Assembly: GCA_002344065.1 (NCBI GenBank)
Contig: DDTK01000014.1
Coordinates: 248,001 to 312,000 of the forward strand
DNA: 64,000 bases
Direction of reading: 5' to 3'
Source of the DNA: Flammeovirgaceae bacterium UBA2366
Lineage (GTDB): Bacteria; Bacteroidota; Bacteroidia; Cytophagales; Cyclobacteriaceae
How positions within the stretch are numbered: position 1 is the first letter of the stretch; each line of letters starts with the position of its first letter. A program made the translations under genes and the position numbers. The notes under the pieces were generated by a model. It made no database searches, was not told where the DNA came from, and saw only the letters and a list, made by a program, of their open reading frames with translations. Below are positions 1-8,695 of this stretch, in pieces.

Positions 1-923
1 ATAACGGAGTCCCCAGAAACAACATACACCTGAGCATTTTCAATGCTCCCCAAAAGGGCAGCCCGTGGAATCACCAGAGAAGTTTCAGATGCAGGCAATT
101 CAAATGTGGCGCGACCAAACATTCCACCCCGAAGCGGTTTGTCTTTTACATTTGTGATTTGAAGTTCCACTGGAAAGTTCAAGTTGACATCAGCAGTCGC
201 ACCTACAAACTTTATACGGGCCTCGTAATTAACATCAGGATAAACATCTGCCGACACCTGAATTTGCCGGGCTTGGTTTACTCGCAACACTTGATTTTCT
301 GTTACGTTCACAATCATTTTCATCTTCGTCAGGTCGACAATCTCGAACGCTTCTTTACCGGATGCGATATACTGTCCGTTTTCTATAAAGCGTTTATTCA
401 CATAACCTGCAAAGGGTGCGGTCAGGTAAGTGTCTTTCAATCGTTCTTTGGCATTTATCAACCTTGCTTCCCCGTTAGTGTAGTTCAAATTGATGTCATC
501 AAGCTGGGCCTGTGTAACTCCACCCGTTTTTACCAGGTTCTCATAGCGCTCTTTATCAGTTTCTAACTTCTTAAGGTTTGCAGTGGCTGATTTGACATCC
601 GCTTCAAGTGTTTCATATTCCATTCTTGCCAGCAATTGTCCCTGCTGAACAAATTGTCCTTCGTCAACCGATATGTTCACTATCTTGCCAGCCGCTTCGG
701 TGGAAACAATGACTTGTCTGGATGGCGAGAAACTGCCGGTAGCAATAAAACTGCCACCCAAGGCTTCCCGCTTTGTCACGGATACCTCTACCGGAATTGT
801 TGCATTAACAACCTTTGCAAGTTCCGTCTTTTCTTTCATCCTCTCTTTATTGTTCCTGAGTACATAAGCACTAATCAATACCAGTGCAATGATGACAACT
901 ATGGCGATTATTGTTTTTTTCAT
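1..923 (-). CDS. RND efflux periplasmic adaptor (HlyD/MFP family), 3' end cut by window
   Basis: Membrane-fusion subunit of a tripartite exporter, joining an inner-membrane pump to TolC in the periplasm. Read on the reverse strand from the ATG at 923, it gives one hydrophobic N-terminal segment (about residues 4-20), then the lipoyl-like pattern VDEGQFVQQGQLLAR, a hairpin region, the second lipoyl half (TYLTAPFAGYVNK) and a beta-barrel region rich in V and I. This order is typical of the family. The reading frame is still open at base 1, so the C-terminus and presumably the pump gene lie outside. It follows tolC by 31 bp and tetR before that, so the three probably form one operon. Family call is firm; the substrate is unknown. 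Confidence 0.85.
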   Translation of the reverse strand, partial: MKKTIIAIVVIIALVLISAYVLRNNKERMKEKTELAKVVNATIPVEVSVTKREALGGSFIATGSFSPSRQVIVSTEAAGKIVNISVDEGQFVQQGQLLARMEYETLEADVKSATANLKKLETDKERYENLVKTGGVTQAQLDDINLNYTNGEARLINAKERLKDTYLTAPFAGYVNKRFIENGQYIASGKEAFEIVDLTKMKMIVNVTENQVLRVNQARQIQVSADVYPDVNYEARIKFVGATADVNLNFPVELQITNVKDKPLRGGMFGRATFELPASETSLVIPRAALLGSIENAQVYVVSGDSV

Positions 924-954
924 ATTATAATTCCTGAATTAGAATAGTTAGAAT

Positions 955-2325
955 TTAGTTTAATAAAGATTTGATGTCACCGTTGGCTTTAAGCAGCTCT
1001 ATTTCCGATTGTTTTACTTTTAACAACGCCTCGATTAGCTGGCTCTGTGCCATTATCCTGGCAGTTTCTGCTTGCAATAAGTCAGTTAGTGGACTGACTC
1101 CTTCGTTATAATTTTGCTCGGTTACATCGTAAATGCTGTTGGCAAGCTGAACATTTTGGCGTTGAGCCTGGAAATTTTTGTAATTCACTTCAAGAGACCT
1201 GGTAGCATTTTCACTAATGGCTGAAGATTGTTGCTTGACGAAAGCCAAATCTTTCTCCGTTTTAATTTGCCGGATACGGGACTGCTGCATTTGCGCAGGC
1301 TTTCGTAAACCATCAAAGATTGGGATGTTTAACCGCAAACCAATTGATGCGACATCAAACCAAAGCGGATTTGAATCACCTGACAGAAAAAATGAATTAG
1401 TTTGTCCCTGGTAAGTGTAACTGGCAAATGCCGACAAGGTGGGGTAATAACCTGCTGAATAATTTTTGCGCTCCAGTTGATACAAGGAACGTTGGGTGGT
1501 TAGTTGCTTATACTCAATCTTGTCTTCCCAAACGAATTCTGTATCTAATGTGCCCGGTGTATAATTTAAGAATGCAGAGTCTAAATCAGTGGGCAATTGG
1601 AAATCAATATCGAATGCAAAATCCTTGTTAAGGCCGATTAATAATTTTAACTGGCTTATCAACACATTGTAAGTGTCCTTCATAGTGGCCAATTGAGTTT
1701 GGATATTGGTGAGGCTTACCCGTAACCTGTCGGCATCAAGCTTCCGGGCTAAGCCATTGTTAAAACGATCGTTGGTAATAGTGAGGCTCTTTTGCAGTTC
1801 TTCCTGATTAGTCTCTAAAACAATTTGCTGCGTCTTCAAAGCGGCAACACGATAAAATAGAGATGCCACCTGGTAGATAGTCTCTTCTTCAATACGTTCA
1901 CGGTTAAGCCTGTAATAATCTTCGCTTACTCTTGCAGCCTTGATACCGGTAAATAGGCTTTGGTTGAATATCTGTTGATTAGCCTGCACATTTATGGATG
2001 CTGTATATTGAAGGCCGCCACGTAGTACGATGTAATCATCGGGGCCTGCATTTGGATCGCCCAGTGCTGCCGGAAAAACGAATGCTTGCCGCAGCACATT
2101 ATCAATCAGTTCCCCGGTTGCATTTATCTGGGGAAAGGCGGTGGCGGTCACTTCTTTTGTTTTTTGCTTTCCTTCATCCTCATCCAGTTGAGCTTTGAGA
2201 ATGGAAACATTCTCTTTCATGGCTTGTTGAATGCACTGCCTGAGAGAATAGCGTTGAACCTCTTGCGCAAAGAGCAATGCCGGGAAGAGATTTAAAAGGA
2301 CAAATACTAACTTTAGATTCTTCAT
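955..2325 (-). CDS. TolC-family outer-membrane efflux protein
   Basis: Outer-membrane channel of a type I or RND exporter. The 456-residue product begins with a signal peptide (MKNLKLVFVLLNLFPALLFA, then Q) followed by YSLRQCIQQAMKENVSILKA, the usual first helix of TolC repeats. Two long alpha-helical halves with tyrosine- and glycine-containing beta segments follow (YTASINVQANQQIF; LRLNIPIFDGLRKPAQ). Length is normal for the family. It lies between tetR upstream and the adaptor gene downstream, all on the reverse strand, which supports a TetR-TolC-adaptor-pump operon. Confidence 0.9.
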   Translation of the reverse strand: MKNLKLVFVLLNLFPALLFAQEVQRYSLRQCIQQAMKENVSILKAQLDEDEGKQKTKEVTATAFPQINATGELIDNVLRQAFVFPAALGDPNAGPDDYIVLRGGLQYTASINVQANQQIFNQSLFTGIKAARVSEDYYRLNRERIEEETIYQVASLFYRVAALKTQQIVLETNQEELQKSLTITNDRFNNGLARKLDADRLRVSLTNIQTQLATMKDTYNVLISQLKLLIGLNKDFAFDIDFQLPTDLDSAFLNYTPGTLDTEFVWEDKIEYKQLTTQRSLYQLERKNYSAGYYPTLSAFASYTYQGQTNSFFLSGDSNPLWFDVASIGLRLNIPIFDGLRKPAQMQQSRIRQIKTEKDLAFVKQQSSAISENATRSLEVNYKNFQAQRQNVQLANSIYDVTEQNYNEGVSPLTDLLQAETARIMAQSQLIEALLKVKQSEIELLKANGDIKSLLN

Positions 2326-2378
2326 ACTCTATTTATTGACTATTGTTTTAAAGATTTAATCCGGATTTTGAAGAGTGT

Positions 2379-2984
2379 TTAACTTAGATTCTTGAAAACA
2401 CGCCTTCCTTTTTCGGTAGCAATACCATTGATCAAACAACCCATTAAATTAATTGTTACTACTTGCTGGGCATATTTTGCCTGTGGAAAAAGTTTTTCAT
2501 TGCCAGACAACTGAACCACTTCAAGAAAAAATGTAACGTAAATATTAACATCGAGTGTCGGGTTGAAATATTGATTCCTGACTCCATCAGCTACAATAAT
2601 TTTAATCTTGTTGTTCAAAAAATCATCTTTGAACTCCTGTAGGATTTGCCATTCATTCTCGTGATATTTTTGTAAATCATGAATCAATGAAGGGTTGGTT
2701 TCTTTTATCATTGATGTAATGCAGATGAACATCTTTATTAACCGCTCAACTGGGTTGGCTGGTTTGTCAAAAATGGCCTCGATTAATCCTTCCAGTTTTT
2801 TTCGAAAGGCAGTGATGATCTGATATACGATTTCGTCTTTGTCTGCAAATGACTCATATATGGTTTTTTTTGACATGCTAAGGTGATGAGCCATGTCATC
2901 CATAGAAATACGTCTGGTGCCATATTTTCTAAATAGATTCTCGGCACAGGTAAGTATTTTTTCCCTATTTTCAGAATTATACAT
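2379..2984 (-). CDS. TetR/AcrR-family transcriptional regulator
   Basis: DNA-binding repressor of 201 residues. The N-terminal helix-turn-helix is clear: FRKYGTRRISMDDMAHHL followed by MSKKTIYESFADKDEIVYQI. The C-terminal ligand domain (residues about 60-201) is divergent, as usual. It is the first gene of a reverse-strand run with tolC and an RND adaptor, 53 bp upstream of tolC, so control of that exporter is the natural inference. I did not find a clean operator in the 45 bp ahead of it. Confidence 0.88.
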   Translation of the reverse strand: MYNSENREKILTCAENLFRKYGTRRISMDDMAHHLSMSKKTIYESFADKDEIVYQIITAFRKKLEGLIEAIFDKPANPVERLIKMFICITSMIKETNPSLIHDLQKYHENEWQILQEFKDDFLNNKIKIIVADGVRNQYFNPTLDVNIYVTFFLEVVQLSGNEKLFPQAKYAQQVVTINLMGCLINGIATEKGRRVFKNLS

Positions 2985-3029
2985 ATCTATTTGAGTACAG
3001 AAGTAATGCCTTTAAAACCAATCCGAACG

Positions 3030-3653
3030 TCAACCATTTCTGGCATTACGCGGCATTGTTCCATAGATGTAGTCCCACAAAGGAGAAGAAACGCCAAAGA
3101 CTGATTCACCATCCTTGTAATGGTGAATGCTGTGGTTTACCCAAAGTGCCTTAAAAAAATTTCGAGGCGGTGAAAAGGCGTGAACGCTATAATGGATACC
3201 AAGATAAACAGAATACCCCACTAAAAATCCCGGCAAAAATGCAAAAACATAGTCACCCAACACTAATCTTAAAAGCAAAAGCAGAATTGTGGAAATGCTG
3301 ATGCTTAGTATTGGAGGCATGGCCAGCCAGTCTTTATCTTTTGGATACTCATGATGAACACCATGTATTGTGTATTGGATTTTTGATCTCAGTTTCGTGT
3401 ATGTGCCCATGTGAAAAACATACCTGTGTGCATTGTACTCAACCCATGTAAATACAAACCATCCTGCAAAAAAAAGAAGGGTAGCGATGCCCCATGTTAG
3501 CGCGGTATGGGTCAGACTCCAGTAAAACAGGGCAACTGCATACAAAACAAGTATTGAGGTTGGAACAGCAATGTGCGTTCGTGTCAATCGCTCAAGCACG
3601 GGGCTCTCGAAAAGTTTTCTTGTCCCGGTATTCTTTGGCTTTTCATCTATCAT
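3030..3653 (-). CDS. Fatty acid hydroxylase / sterol desaturase family membrane protein
   Basis: Di-iron membrane oxygenase family (FA_hydroxylase). The 207-residue product has hydrophobic pairs at about residues 30-75 and 115-155 and the expected histidine clusters: HRYVFH, HGVHHEYP, HYSVHAF and HHYKDG. Family members hydroxylate acyl chains, sphingolipid chains, sterols or carotenoids; which substrate is used here cannot be read from sequence. It is 12 bp downstream of a universal stress protein gene and upstream of tetR. It is one of three paralogues in this window (others at 15769 and 27890). Confidence 0.88.
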   Translation of the reverse strand: MIDEKPKNTGTRKLFESPVLERLTRTHIAVPTSILVLYAVALFYWSLTHTALTWGIATLLFFAGWFVFTWVEYNAHRYVFHMGTYTKLRSKIQYTIHGVHHEYPKDKDWLAMPPILSISISTILLLLLRLVLGDYVFAFLPGFLVGYSVYLGIHYSVHAFSPPRNFFKALWVNHSIHHYKDGESVFGVSSPLWDYIYGTMPRNARNG

Positions 3654-3665
3654 TCTTTACTTATT

Positions 3666-4100
3666 TTAGTGAGCTTCTTTTTTATAGGGTACAACAATAA
3701 CCGGCACAGTCGCGTGCCTTATCAAATACTCTGCATTACTCCCCATAACCAAATGGGATAGTCCTGTCTTACCGTGTGTTCCAATGACCAGGTAAGAAAT
3801 ATCAAGCTTTGTTGCCTGCTCTATTATTTCCTTTTTTGGATCTCCAATTCTGACCATAACTTCTTTATCAACGTCACCATACTTTTGCGTTTCCCTGGTG
3901 AGAAATTCGATTGCGTACTGTTCTATTTCTTCCCAGTTCCAAACCTTAGGCAGTCCTGGAGCAAGATTGGAATATTGTGATGTATTGTCCACCACATGGA
4001 TAATCCAAACAGCTCCGTTGAGTTGTCGCGCAAGCTTGATTCCTTCCTCAATCATGAGCAAAGAATTTTCACTCAAATCACTTGCTATCATGATTTTCAT
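3666..4100 (-). CDS. Universal stress protein (UspA family)
   Basis: Single-domain Usp of 144 residues. It starts MKIMIASDLSENSLLMIEEG, the usual first strand and Asp, and ends with the ATP-binding signature GTHGKTGLSHLVMGS and a final hydrophobic strand (VPVIVVPYK). Proteins with this G-2x-G-9x-G(S) motif bind ATP and often act in stress or energy responses. It is followed after 12 bp by the hydroxylase-family gene and is divergent from the tetR at 4211, with a palindromic region between them. Confidence 0.92.
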   Translation of the reverse strand: MKIMIASDLSENSLLMIEEGIKLARQLNGAVWIIHVVDNTSQYSNLAPGLPKVWNWEEIEQYAIEFLTRETQKYGDVDKEVMVRIGDPKKEIIEQATKLDISYLVIGTHGKTGLSHLVMGSNAEYLIRHATVPVIVVPYKKEAH

Positions 4101-4142
4101 ACAGTGTTCTAAACTTGTCGTCTAAAATCTTGACGGTGTAAA

Positions 4143-4195
4143 GTTAAAAGAATAATTTTACTTTTAACAAGATTGTTAAAACACTATGTTAAAAT
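4143..4195. promoter_or_regulatory. Candidate operator: inverted repeat plus half-sites
   Basis: A perfect inverted repeat, GTTAAAAG (4143-4150) and CTTTTAAC (4161-4168), is followed by two more direct half-sites GTTAAAA at 4175 and 4188. It sits in the 110 bp between a leftward usp gene and a rightward tetR, the usual place for a TetR-type autoregulatory operator. Binding by the 4211 product is inference. Confidence 0.5.
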
Positions 4196-4210
4196 CAAAA
4201 AAACATTGAA

Positions 4211-4840
4211 ATGAATACGGAAACAAGCATTTCCACGGAGGAAGCGATTTTGGTGGCCGCAAGAAAGGTGTTTGAATCGAAAGGATTTGATGGGGCCAGG
4301 ATGCAGGAGATATCAGATCGTGCAGGGATCAACCGGGCATTGCTTCACTATTATTTCAGGTCGAAGGATAAAATGTTTGAGCGGATTTTCGATGAAGCAC
4401 TCGAACGATTCATGCCCCTGTTATCCACATGGGATCAGGATCCGGATGAAAGTTGGGAATTGAAACTGAAAAGATTTATCAGGACGTTCATTACTTTTCT
4501 CAAAGCGAATTCGATGTTATTCCTGCTGAGGGAAATCATTCGAAAACCTGACTTACTCACATCAAGAACCAAAAAGTACAGAAAGGGGCTCAACAAATTT
4601 GTGCTTTACTTCGAGAGATTAAAGCAGGAAGGACAGATTCGTTCTGATGTGGACTCTAAGCACATCTACATTATAATGCATTCACTTTGCTCATTCCCGT
4701 TGATGAATGCAATTGTTTTTTCATATAGCCTGCGAATTTCTACGAAAGAGTATGACGAACTAATGGCAGGATACCCGGAAATAGTCAGCAATTTATTGAT
4801 CCAAATGCTAAAGCATCAAAATAACTGGACAAGCAAATGA
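4211..4840 (+). CDS. TetR/AcrR-family transcriptional regulator
   Basis: Repressor-type regulator of 209 residues. The N-terminal half contains EAILVAARKVFESKGFDGA, the recognition region EISDRAGINRALL and HYYFRSKDKMFERI, a textbook TetR HTH. The C-terminal helical domain is divergent. Its stop codon overlaps the start of the next gene as ATGA, so it is co-transcribed with a DUF5519 protein and an HD hydrolase. The repeats at 4143-4195 are the likely operator. Confidence 0.9.
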   Translation: MNTETSISTEEAILVAARKVFESKGFDGARMQEISDRAGINRALLHYYFRSKDKMFERIFDEALERFMPLLSTWDQDPDESWELKLKRFIRTFITFLKANSMLFLLREIIRKPDLLTSRTKKYRKGLNKFVLYFERLKQEGQIRSDVDSKHIYIIMHSLCSFPLMNAIVFSYSLRISTKEYDELMAGYPEIVSNLLIQMLKHQNNWTSK

Positions 4841-5334
4841 ATGAATTGGAACTTTCAGATCGTGAAGATTTTACCCCGTTAACCACCGCGACCAGCCCTC
4901 ACAAGCAATTGTCACAAAACGGGACCCATCACATACACAACAAACTTATGATTTGGGCACATACCATAAGTTTTGTAGAGATAAAGCCGTCAATAATATC
5001 AAAGTCTGGAGCGCAAGGGCTGTTTCTTTCCGAAACAGTTAGACTTATCAATCCACATGCGGTAATAGAGCGGGAATTTTGTCACATTCATCCATATCCC
5101 GATGGTAGTTTACATTTGTTTCTTCCAATGGCAGACGTTAAGGAAATTGTGGTAAAAGGTTGGGGAGAATTCCATCCGTTGGCTTTTTTAAAAGAGATCC
5201 CATCAAACTTTATTATGCTTTACAGCCCACGTTCAGAGCGGGAACTGTCGTTGGTCAAAGAAATTATTTTACGATCGCATTCATTTGCAATTACATCAAC
5301 TAATGGCAAGGAAAATACTCATGTCAATATTTGA
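4837..5334 (+). CDS. DUF5519 / luciferase-domain-containing protein
   Basis: Small soluble protein of 165 residues. The core matches the 'luciferase domain' (DUF5519) pattern seen in bacteria and fungi: HIHPYPDGSLHLFLPMAD, then VVKGWGEFHPLA and IMLYSPRSERELSLV. No light-producing activity is implied by the family name; its biochemical role is not established. It overlaps the tetR stop by 4 bp and the following HD gene by about 14 bp, so translation is probably coupled. Confidence 0.7.
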   Translation: MNELELSDREDFTPLTTATSPHKQLSQNGTHHIHNKLMIWAHTISFVEIKPSIISKSGAQGLFLSETVRLINPHAVIEREFCHIHPYPDGSLHLFLPMADVKEIVVKGWGEFHPLAFLKEIPSNFIMLYSPRSERELSLVKEIILRSHSFAITSTNGKENTHVNI

Positions 5335-5926
5335 ATTTGATAGTAATCCATTAATTTTTGAATCCCGATTTTATGTTACCGGGTTGTTCAACCATTACCT
5401 TCCTGCAAACTGCAAGTTTCATACTATTCATCATACCCTTAATGTTGTTCAATCTTGCCATGAGCTTGGCGAACACTACCGGTTGACAAAAACTGATATG
5501 GAAAAGCTTTTGGTGGCTGCCTGGTTCCACGATACAGGATACTGTTTGAATATTGACGATCATGAAAATGCAAGTGTAACCATTGTATCGACATTTCTTG
5601 ATTCGCGAAACTTGACTGAAAATTACATGCCCTCAGTTAAAAAATTGATCCTCGCTACAAAAAGATTGGGAGAACCAGTAACGCTTGCTGAACAAATTAT
5701 ATGCGATGCTGATGCTCAGCATCTTGGGGCAGAAGATTATTTCAATTGGTGTGCGCTCCTCAAAGAAGAGTTAGAACTTAAAAATTGCCAGGAACTTACG
5801 GATAAGGAATGGAGCCAAATGAATATTTGTTTTTTTGATTCTCATCGCTACTTCACAGACTATGCACAAAAAATGTGGGGAGGGCAAAAATTAAAAAATC
5901 TCAACCTACTTAAAGCAGGAAAGTAA
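5321..5926 (+). CDS. HD-domain metal-dependent phosphohydrolase
   Basis: HD-superfamily protein of about 201 residues. Metal-binding residues are visible in order: HHTLNVVQSC, WFHDTGYC, HENASV and CDADAQHLG. This arrangement fits the predicted metal-dependent HD phosphohydrolases. I chose ATG 5321 because AAGGAA lies 7-8 bases upstream; the frame stays open back to a TTG at 5285 and ATG at 5303. It overlaps the preceding gene and ends the tetR-DUF5519-HD operon. The substrate is unknown. Confidence 0.82.
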   Translation: MSIFEFDSNPLIFESRFYVTGLFNHYLPANCKFHTIHHTLNVVQSCHELGEHYRLTKTDMEKLLVAAWFHDTGYCLNIDDHENASVTIVSTFLDSRNLTENYMPSVKKLILATKRLGEPVTLAEQIICDADAQHLGAEDYFNWCALLKEELELKNCQELTDKEWSQMNICFFDSHRYFTDYAQKMWGGQKLKNLNLLKAGK

Positions 5927-6362
5927 TTAAATAAATAATGCTGAAAAAACTTCATGGAAAAACTATCAAACAATGATAAACATTAATGGGGTTAATTGGT
6001 TAACATCCGATGGTTCCGGAAACCTTGCCTTTTTGCCGTGCTTTTTTGATGTTGTAAAACCCCAGATACTGTATCAACTATACAAGGGTATATCGCTATA
6101 CTTTAGTATAGTGATTATTAAAATATAGCGATTGCTTTCCTATTTTGCGAAATCTTTTTATTAAGAAAATATAAAATTATGATGTATGTGTTGCCTGGGT
6201 GAATGTTTGATCGGTTCTATTTTTAAGTTTCAAGTACGGCCCGGGCCGAGAATATCGGGGTTTGATCACTATCCTTCGGAATTTAAGATGGAACCAAACA
6301 GGCAAAGCCCAAGTTTGAAAACATATTATAATCTCTTGATGTTAAATTAATGTTTTGACCCT
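5927..6362. other. 436-bp gap: orphan promoter/operator and no recognisable gene
   Basis: No coding region is supported here. The stretch contains a copy of the HxlR-type operator and a -7-like box (6077-6147). An ATG at 6179, at the spacing expected for the original gene, opens a reading frame that stops after seven codons. The remainder up to the serine palmitoyltransferase start at 6363 is AT-rich without clear hairpins. Confidence 0.6.
6077..6147 (+). promoter_or_regulatory. HxlR-type operator and -7 box, second copy
   Basis: Bases 6077-6129 match the hxlR/qorB operator at 17775-17827 at 45 of 53 positions by direct comparison, including repeated CTATAC/GTATAG half-sites. A TATTTTG box follows 11 bases later, close to the 9-base spacing in the other copy. 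It probably binds the same or a related HxlR regulator. It faces the spt operon, whose first codon is about 215 bp downstream. Confidence 0.65.
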
Positions 6363-7565
6363 ATGAGTAAATATTTACGCGCAAAAGTGGCAGGATTTAA
6401 AACCGCAAATCAAGCCAAGGAAAAAGGAATATATCCGTATTTCAGACCTATCGAATCAGCTCAGGATACAGAAGTCTATATTGGCCACAAAAAGGTACTG
6501 ATGTTTGGTTCGAACTCGTACCTGGGTCTTACTAATCATCCGAAGATTAAGGAAGCGGCCAAGGATGCGATTACCAAATATGGTAGTGGCTGTGCAGGTT
6601 CAAGGTTCCTGAACGGAACACTTGACATACATATAGAACTGGAGGATAGAATTGCTTCATTTCTTAGCAAAGAAGCCGCTGTAATTTTCAGCACGGGCTT
6701 TCAAGTTAATCTTGGAGTGCTTTCATGCCTGACAGGCAGGAATGATTACCTCTTGCTCGATGAATATGATCATGCCTCTATTATAGATGGAGCCAGGCTT
6801 TCGTTCTCGCGCGTTATTAAGTACGCTCACAACAATATGAGTGACCTTGAGCTAAAGCTAAGTCGGCTGCCTGAGCAATCAATAAAGCTAATTACCGTAG
6901 ATGGCATATTTAGTATGGAGGGCGATATTGCCAAACTGCCCGAAATTGTTGAGCTGGCAAAGCAGTATAATGGAACCGTAGTTGTTGACGATGCGCACAG
7001 CCTTGGAGTATTAGGAGTGGGTGGAGCGGGAACAGCTTCTCATTTTGATCTTACCGATCAGGTAGATATTATAACCGGAACCTTTAGTAAATCTCTGGCT
7101 TCGTTAGGGGGATTTGTAGCCAGCGACAGAGACACCATTGAGTATCTGAAACATCATGCACGCTCGTTGATCTTCAGTGCAAGTATGACCCCAGCTTCAG
7201 CAGCAAGTGGGCTTGCAGCACTCGATATTATACAAAATGAGCCTGAGCATATGCAAAAATTATGGGCAAATACCAAATATGCCATGCGGCTACTAAAACA
7301 GGAAGGTTTTGATGTTGGTGCAACAGAGAGTCCTATTATTCCAATTTATATCAGGGATAATGATAAAACATTCTTAATGACAAAACTACTTCAGGAAGAA
7401 GGCGTTTTTGTTAATCCGGTAGTATCACCGGCTGTTGCCTCTGATTCCTCCCTGATTCGCTTTTCGCTTATGGCTACTCATTCATTTAGTCAGATTGAAG
7501 AGGCGGTCGATAAAATGGCGAAAGTTTCAAAGCAAATTTCATCTATATCGCTCGTAAAGGCTTAG
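6363..7565 (+). CDS. spt: Serine palmitoyltransferase (alpha-oxoamine synthase family)
   Basis: PLP enzyme condensing serine with a long-chain acyl thioester to 3-ketosphinganine, the first step of sphingolipid synthesis. The 400-residue product has the family landmarks: NSYLGLTNHPKI, GSGCAGSRFLNGT, DDAHSLGVLG and the PLP-lysine motif TGTFSKSLASLGG with Lys at about residue 243. The alternatives, AONS (BioF) and Kbl, share this fold. What favours Spt is the neighbourhood: no biotin genes, and next to a candidate ceramide synthase, a CerR-like reductase and inositol-lipid genes. It heads the operon that runs to 17324. Confidence 0.85.
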   Translation: MSKYLRAKVAGFKTANQAKEKGIYPYFRPIESAQDTEVYIGHKKVLMFGSNSYLGLTNHPKIKEAAKDAITKYGSGCAGSRFLNGTLDIHIELEDRIASFLSKEAAVIFSTGFQVNLGVLSCLTGRNDYLLLDEYDHASIIDGARLSFSRVIKYAHNNMSDLELKLSRLPEQSIKLITVDGIFSMEGDIAKLPEIVELAKQYNGTVVVDDAHSLGVLGVGGAGTASHFDLTDQVDIITGTFSKSLASLGGFVASDRDTIEYLKHHARSLIFSASMTPASAASGLAALDIIQNEPEHMQKLWANTKYAMRLLKQEGFDVGATESPIIPIYIRDNDKTFLMTKLLQEEGVFVNPVVSPAVASDSSLIRFSLMATHSFSQIEEAVDKMAKVSKQISSISLVKA

Positions 7566-7567
7566 TA

Positions 7568-8695
7568 ATGAGTAGTGTTAAGGTTGTGCACGTTAACTCC
7601 AAAAGGGAACTCCAGTCATTTATTGACTTCCCGCATGAGCTATTCAGAGGAGATAAGAACTATGTTCCTGAGCTATTTGTGGCTCAACGCGATTTACTGA
7701 CGCCAGGCAAGCATCCATTTCATGAACATTCTCAGGTACAGGCATTTCTTGCATATCGCAATGAAAAAATAGTTGGCCGGATTGCGGCAATATCAAATAG
7801 TAACCACAACATCTTTAATAAAGCAAATGATGGTTTTTTTGGTTTTTTTGATTGCGAGAATAACAAGGATGTAGCGGCCCATCTTTTTAGCGAGGCAAGC
7901 GAATGGTTAAAAAATAAAGGGGCAAATACACTCATTGGTCCAACTAATTTTTCAACCAATGAAACCTGCGGCTTGTTGGTTGATGGATATGACAGTCCTC
8001 CAATAGTCATGATGACCTATAACCCATCCTATTATAAAGAATTGGTAGAGGGATTCGGTTTTAGAAAGAAGACGGATTTGTTAGCATATGCGTTTGGAGT
8101 AGAAGGTTATGATGATAAACCTTTGAGACTGATTAATACTCTTCGGGAGCGATTAAAAAACAGGGGAGTTACTATTCGCAAAGTGAGCTTAAAGAACTTT
8201 AATGAAGAGGCAACCAAAATCCGTGAAGTCTATAATGCTGCATGGGACAAAAATTTGGGGTTCGTTCCAATGACGAACCATGAATTTGATTACCTGGCCA
8301 AGGATATGAAGATGCTGTTGGATCCGGATTTTTGTCTGGTAGCAGAATATGAGGGGAAGTTTATTGGCTTTGCATTAGCGATCCCAGACCTTAATCAAAT
8401 CCTTATAAAAATCAAGAAAGGCAGATTGCTTCCCTTTGGATTATTCAAACTGCTCTTTCAGCGTAAGAAGATAAATGCTTTGCGCATTATTGCGCTGGGT
8501 GTTTTAGAGGACTATCGCAAGATGGGAATTGAGGCATGCTTTTATGGCCAAATAATAAAGTCCTACCGGGAGAAGAATTTTAAGATGGCTGAAGCCAGTT
8601 GGGTGTTGGAGAACAATGAATTGATGAACCGGGCTCTTTTGCAAATTAATGGTGTGCCCTACAAGCGATATAGAATATTCGAGAAATCATTATGA
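7568..8695 (+). CDS. GNAT-superfamily N-acyltransferase, candidate bacterial ceramide synthase
   Basis: A 375-residue protein of the YghO-like GNAT group; bacterial ceramide synthase (bCerS) of Caulobacter belongs to such a GNAT-type family. It would N-acylate 3-ketosphinganine. Visible features are the N-terminal PHELFRGDKNYVPELF, the central VGRIAAISN strand, FIGFALAIPDLNQIL and a C-terminal acetyl-CoA-fold region (RIIALGVLEDYRKMGIEACF) that matches the GNAT motif A shape. It starts 2 bp after spt and its stop overlaps the next gene by 4 bp. The family call is good; the exact acceptor is inferred from the spt/cerR context. Confidence 0.65.
   Translation: MSSVKVVHVNSKRELQSFIDFPHELFRGDKNYVPELFVAQRDLLTPGKHPFHEHSQVQAFLAYRNEKIVGRIAAISNSNHNIFNKANDGFFGFFDCENNKDVAAHLFSEASEWLKNKGANTLIGPTNFSTNETCGLLVDGYDSPPIVMMTYNPSYYKELVEGFGFRKKTDLLAYAFGVEGYDDKPLRLINTLRERLKNRGVTIRKVSLKNFNEEATKIREVYNAAWDKNLGFVPMTNHEFDYLAKDMKMLLDPDFCLVAEYEGKFIGFALAIPDLNQILIKIKKGRLLPFGLFKLLFQRKKINALRIIALGVLEDYRKMGIEACFYGQIIKSYREKNFKMAEASWVLENNELMNRALLQINGVPYKRYRIFEKSL

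Noticed and set aside
6179..6202. Seven-codon frame after the orphan promoter
   Set aside because: Too short to call as a gene; mentioned only because its ATG is at the expected distance.
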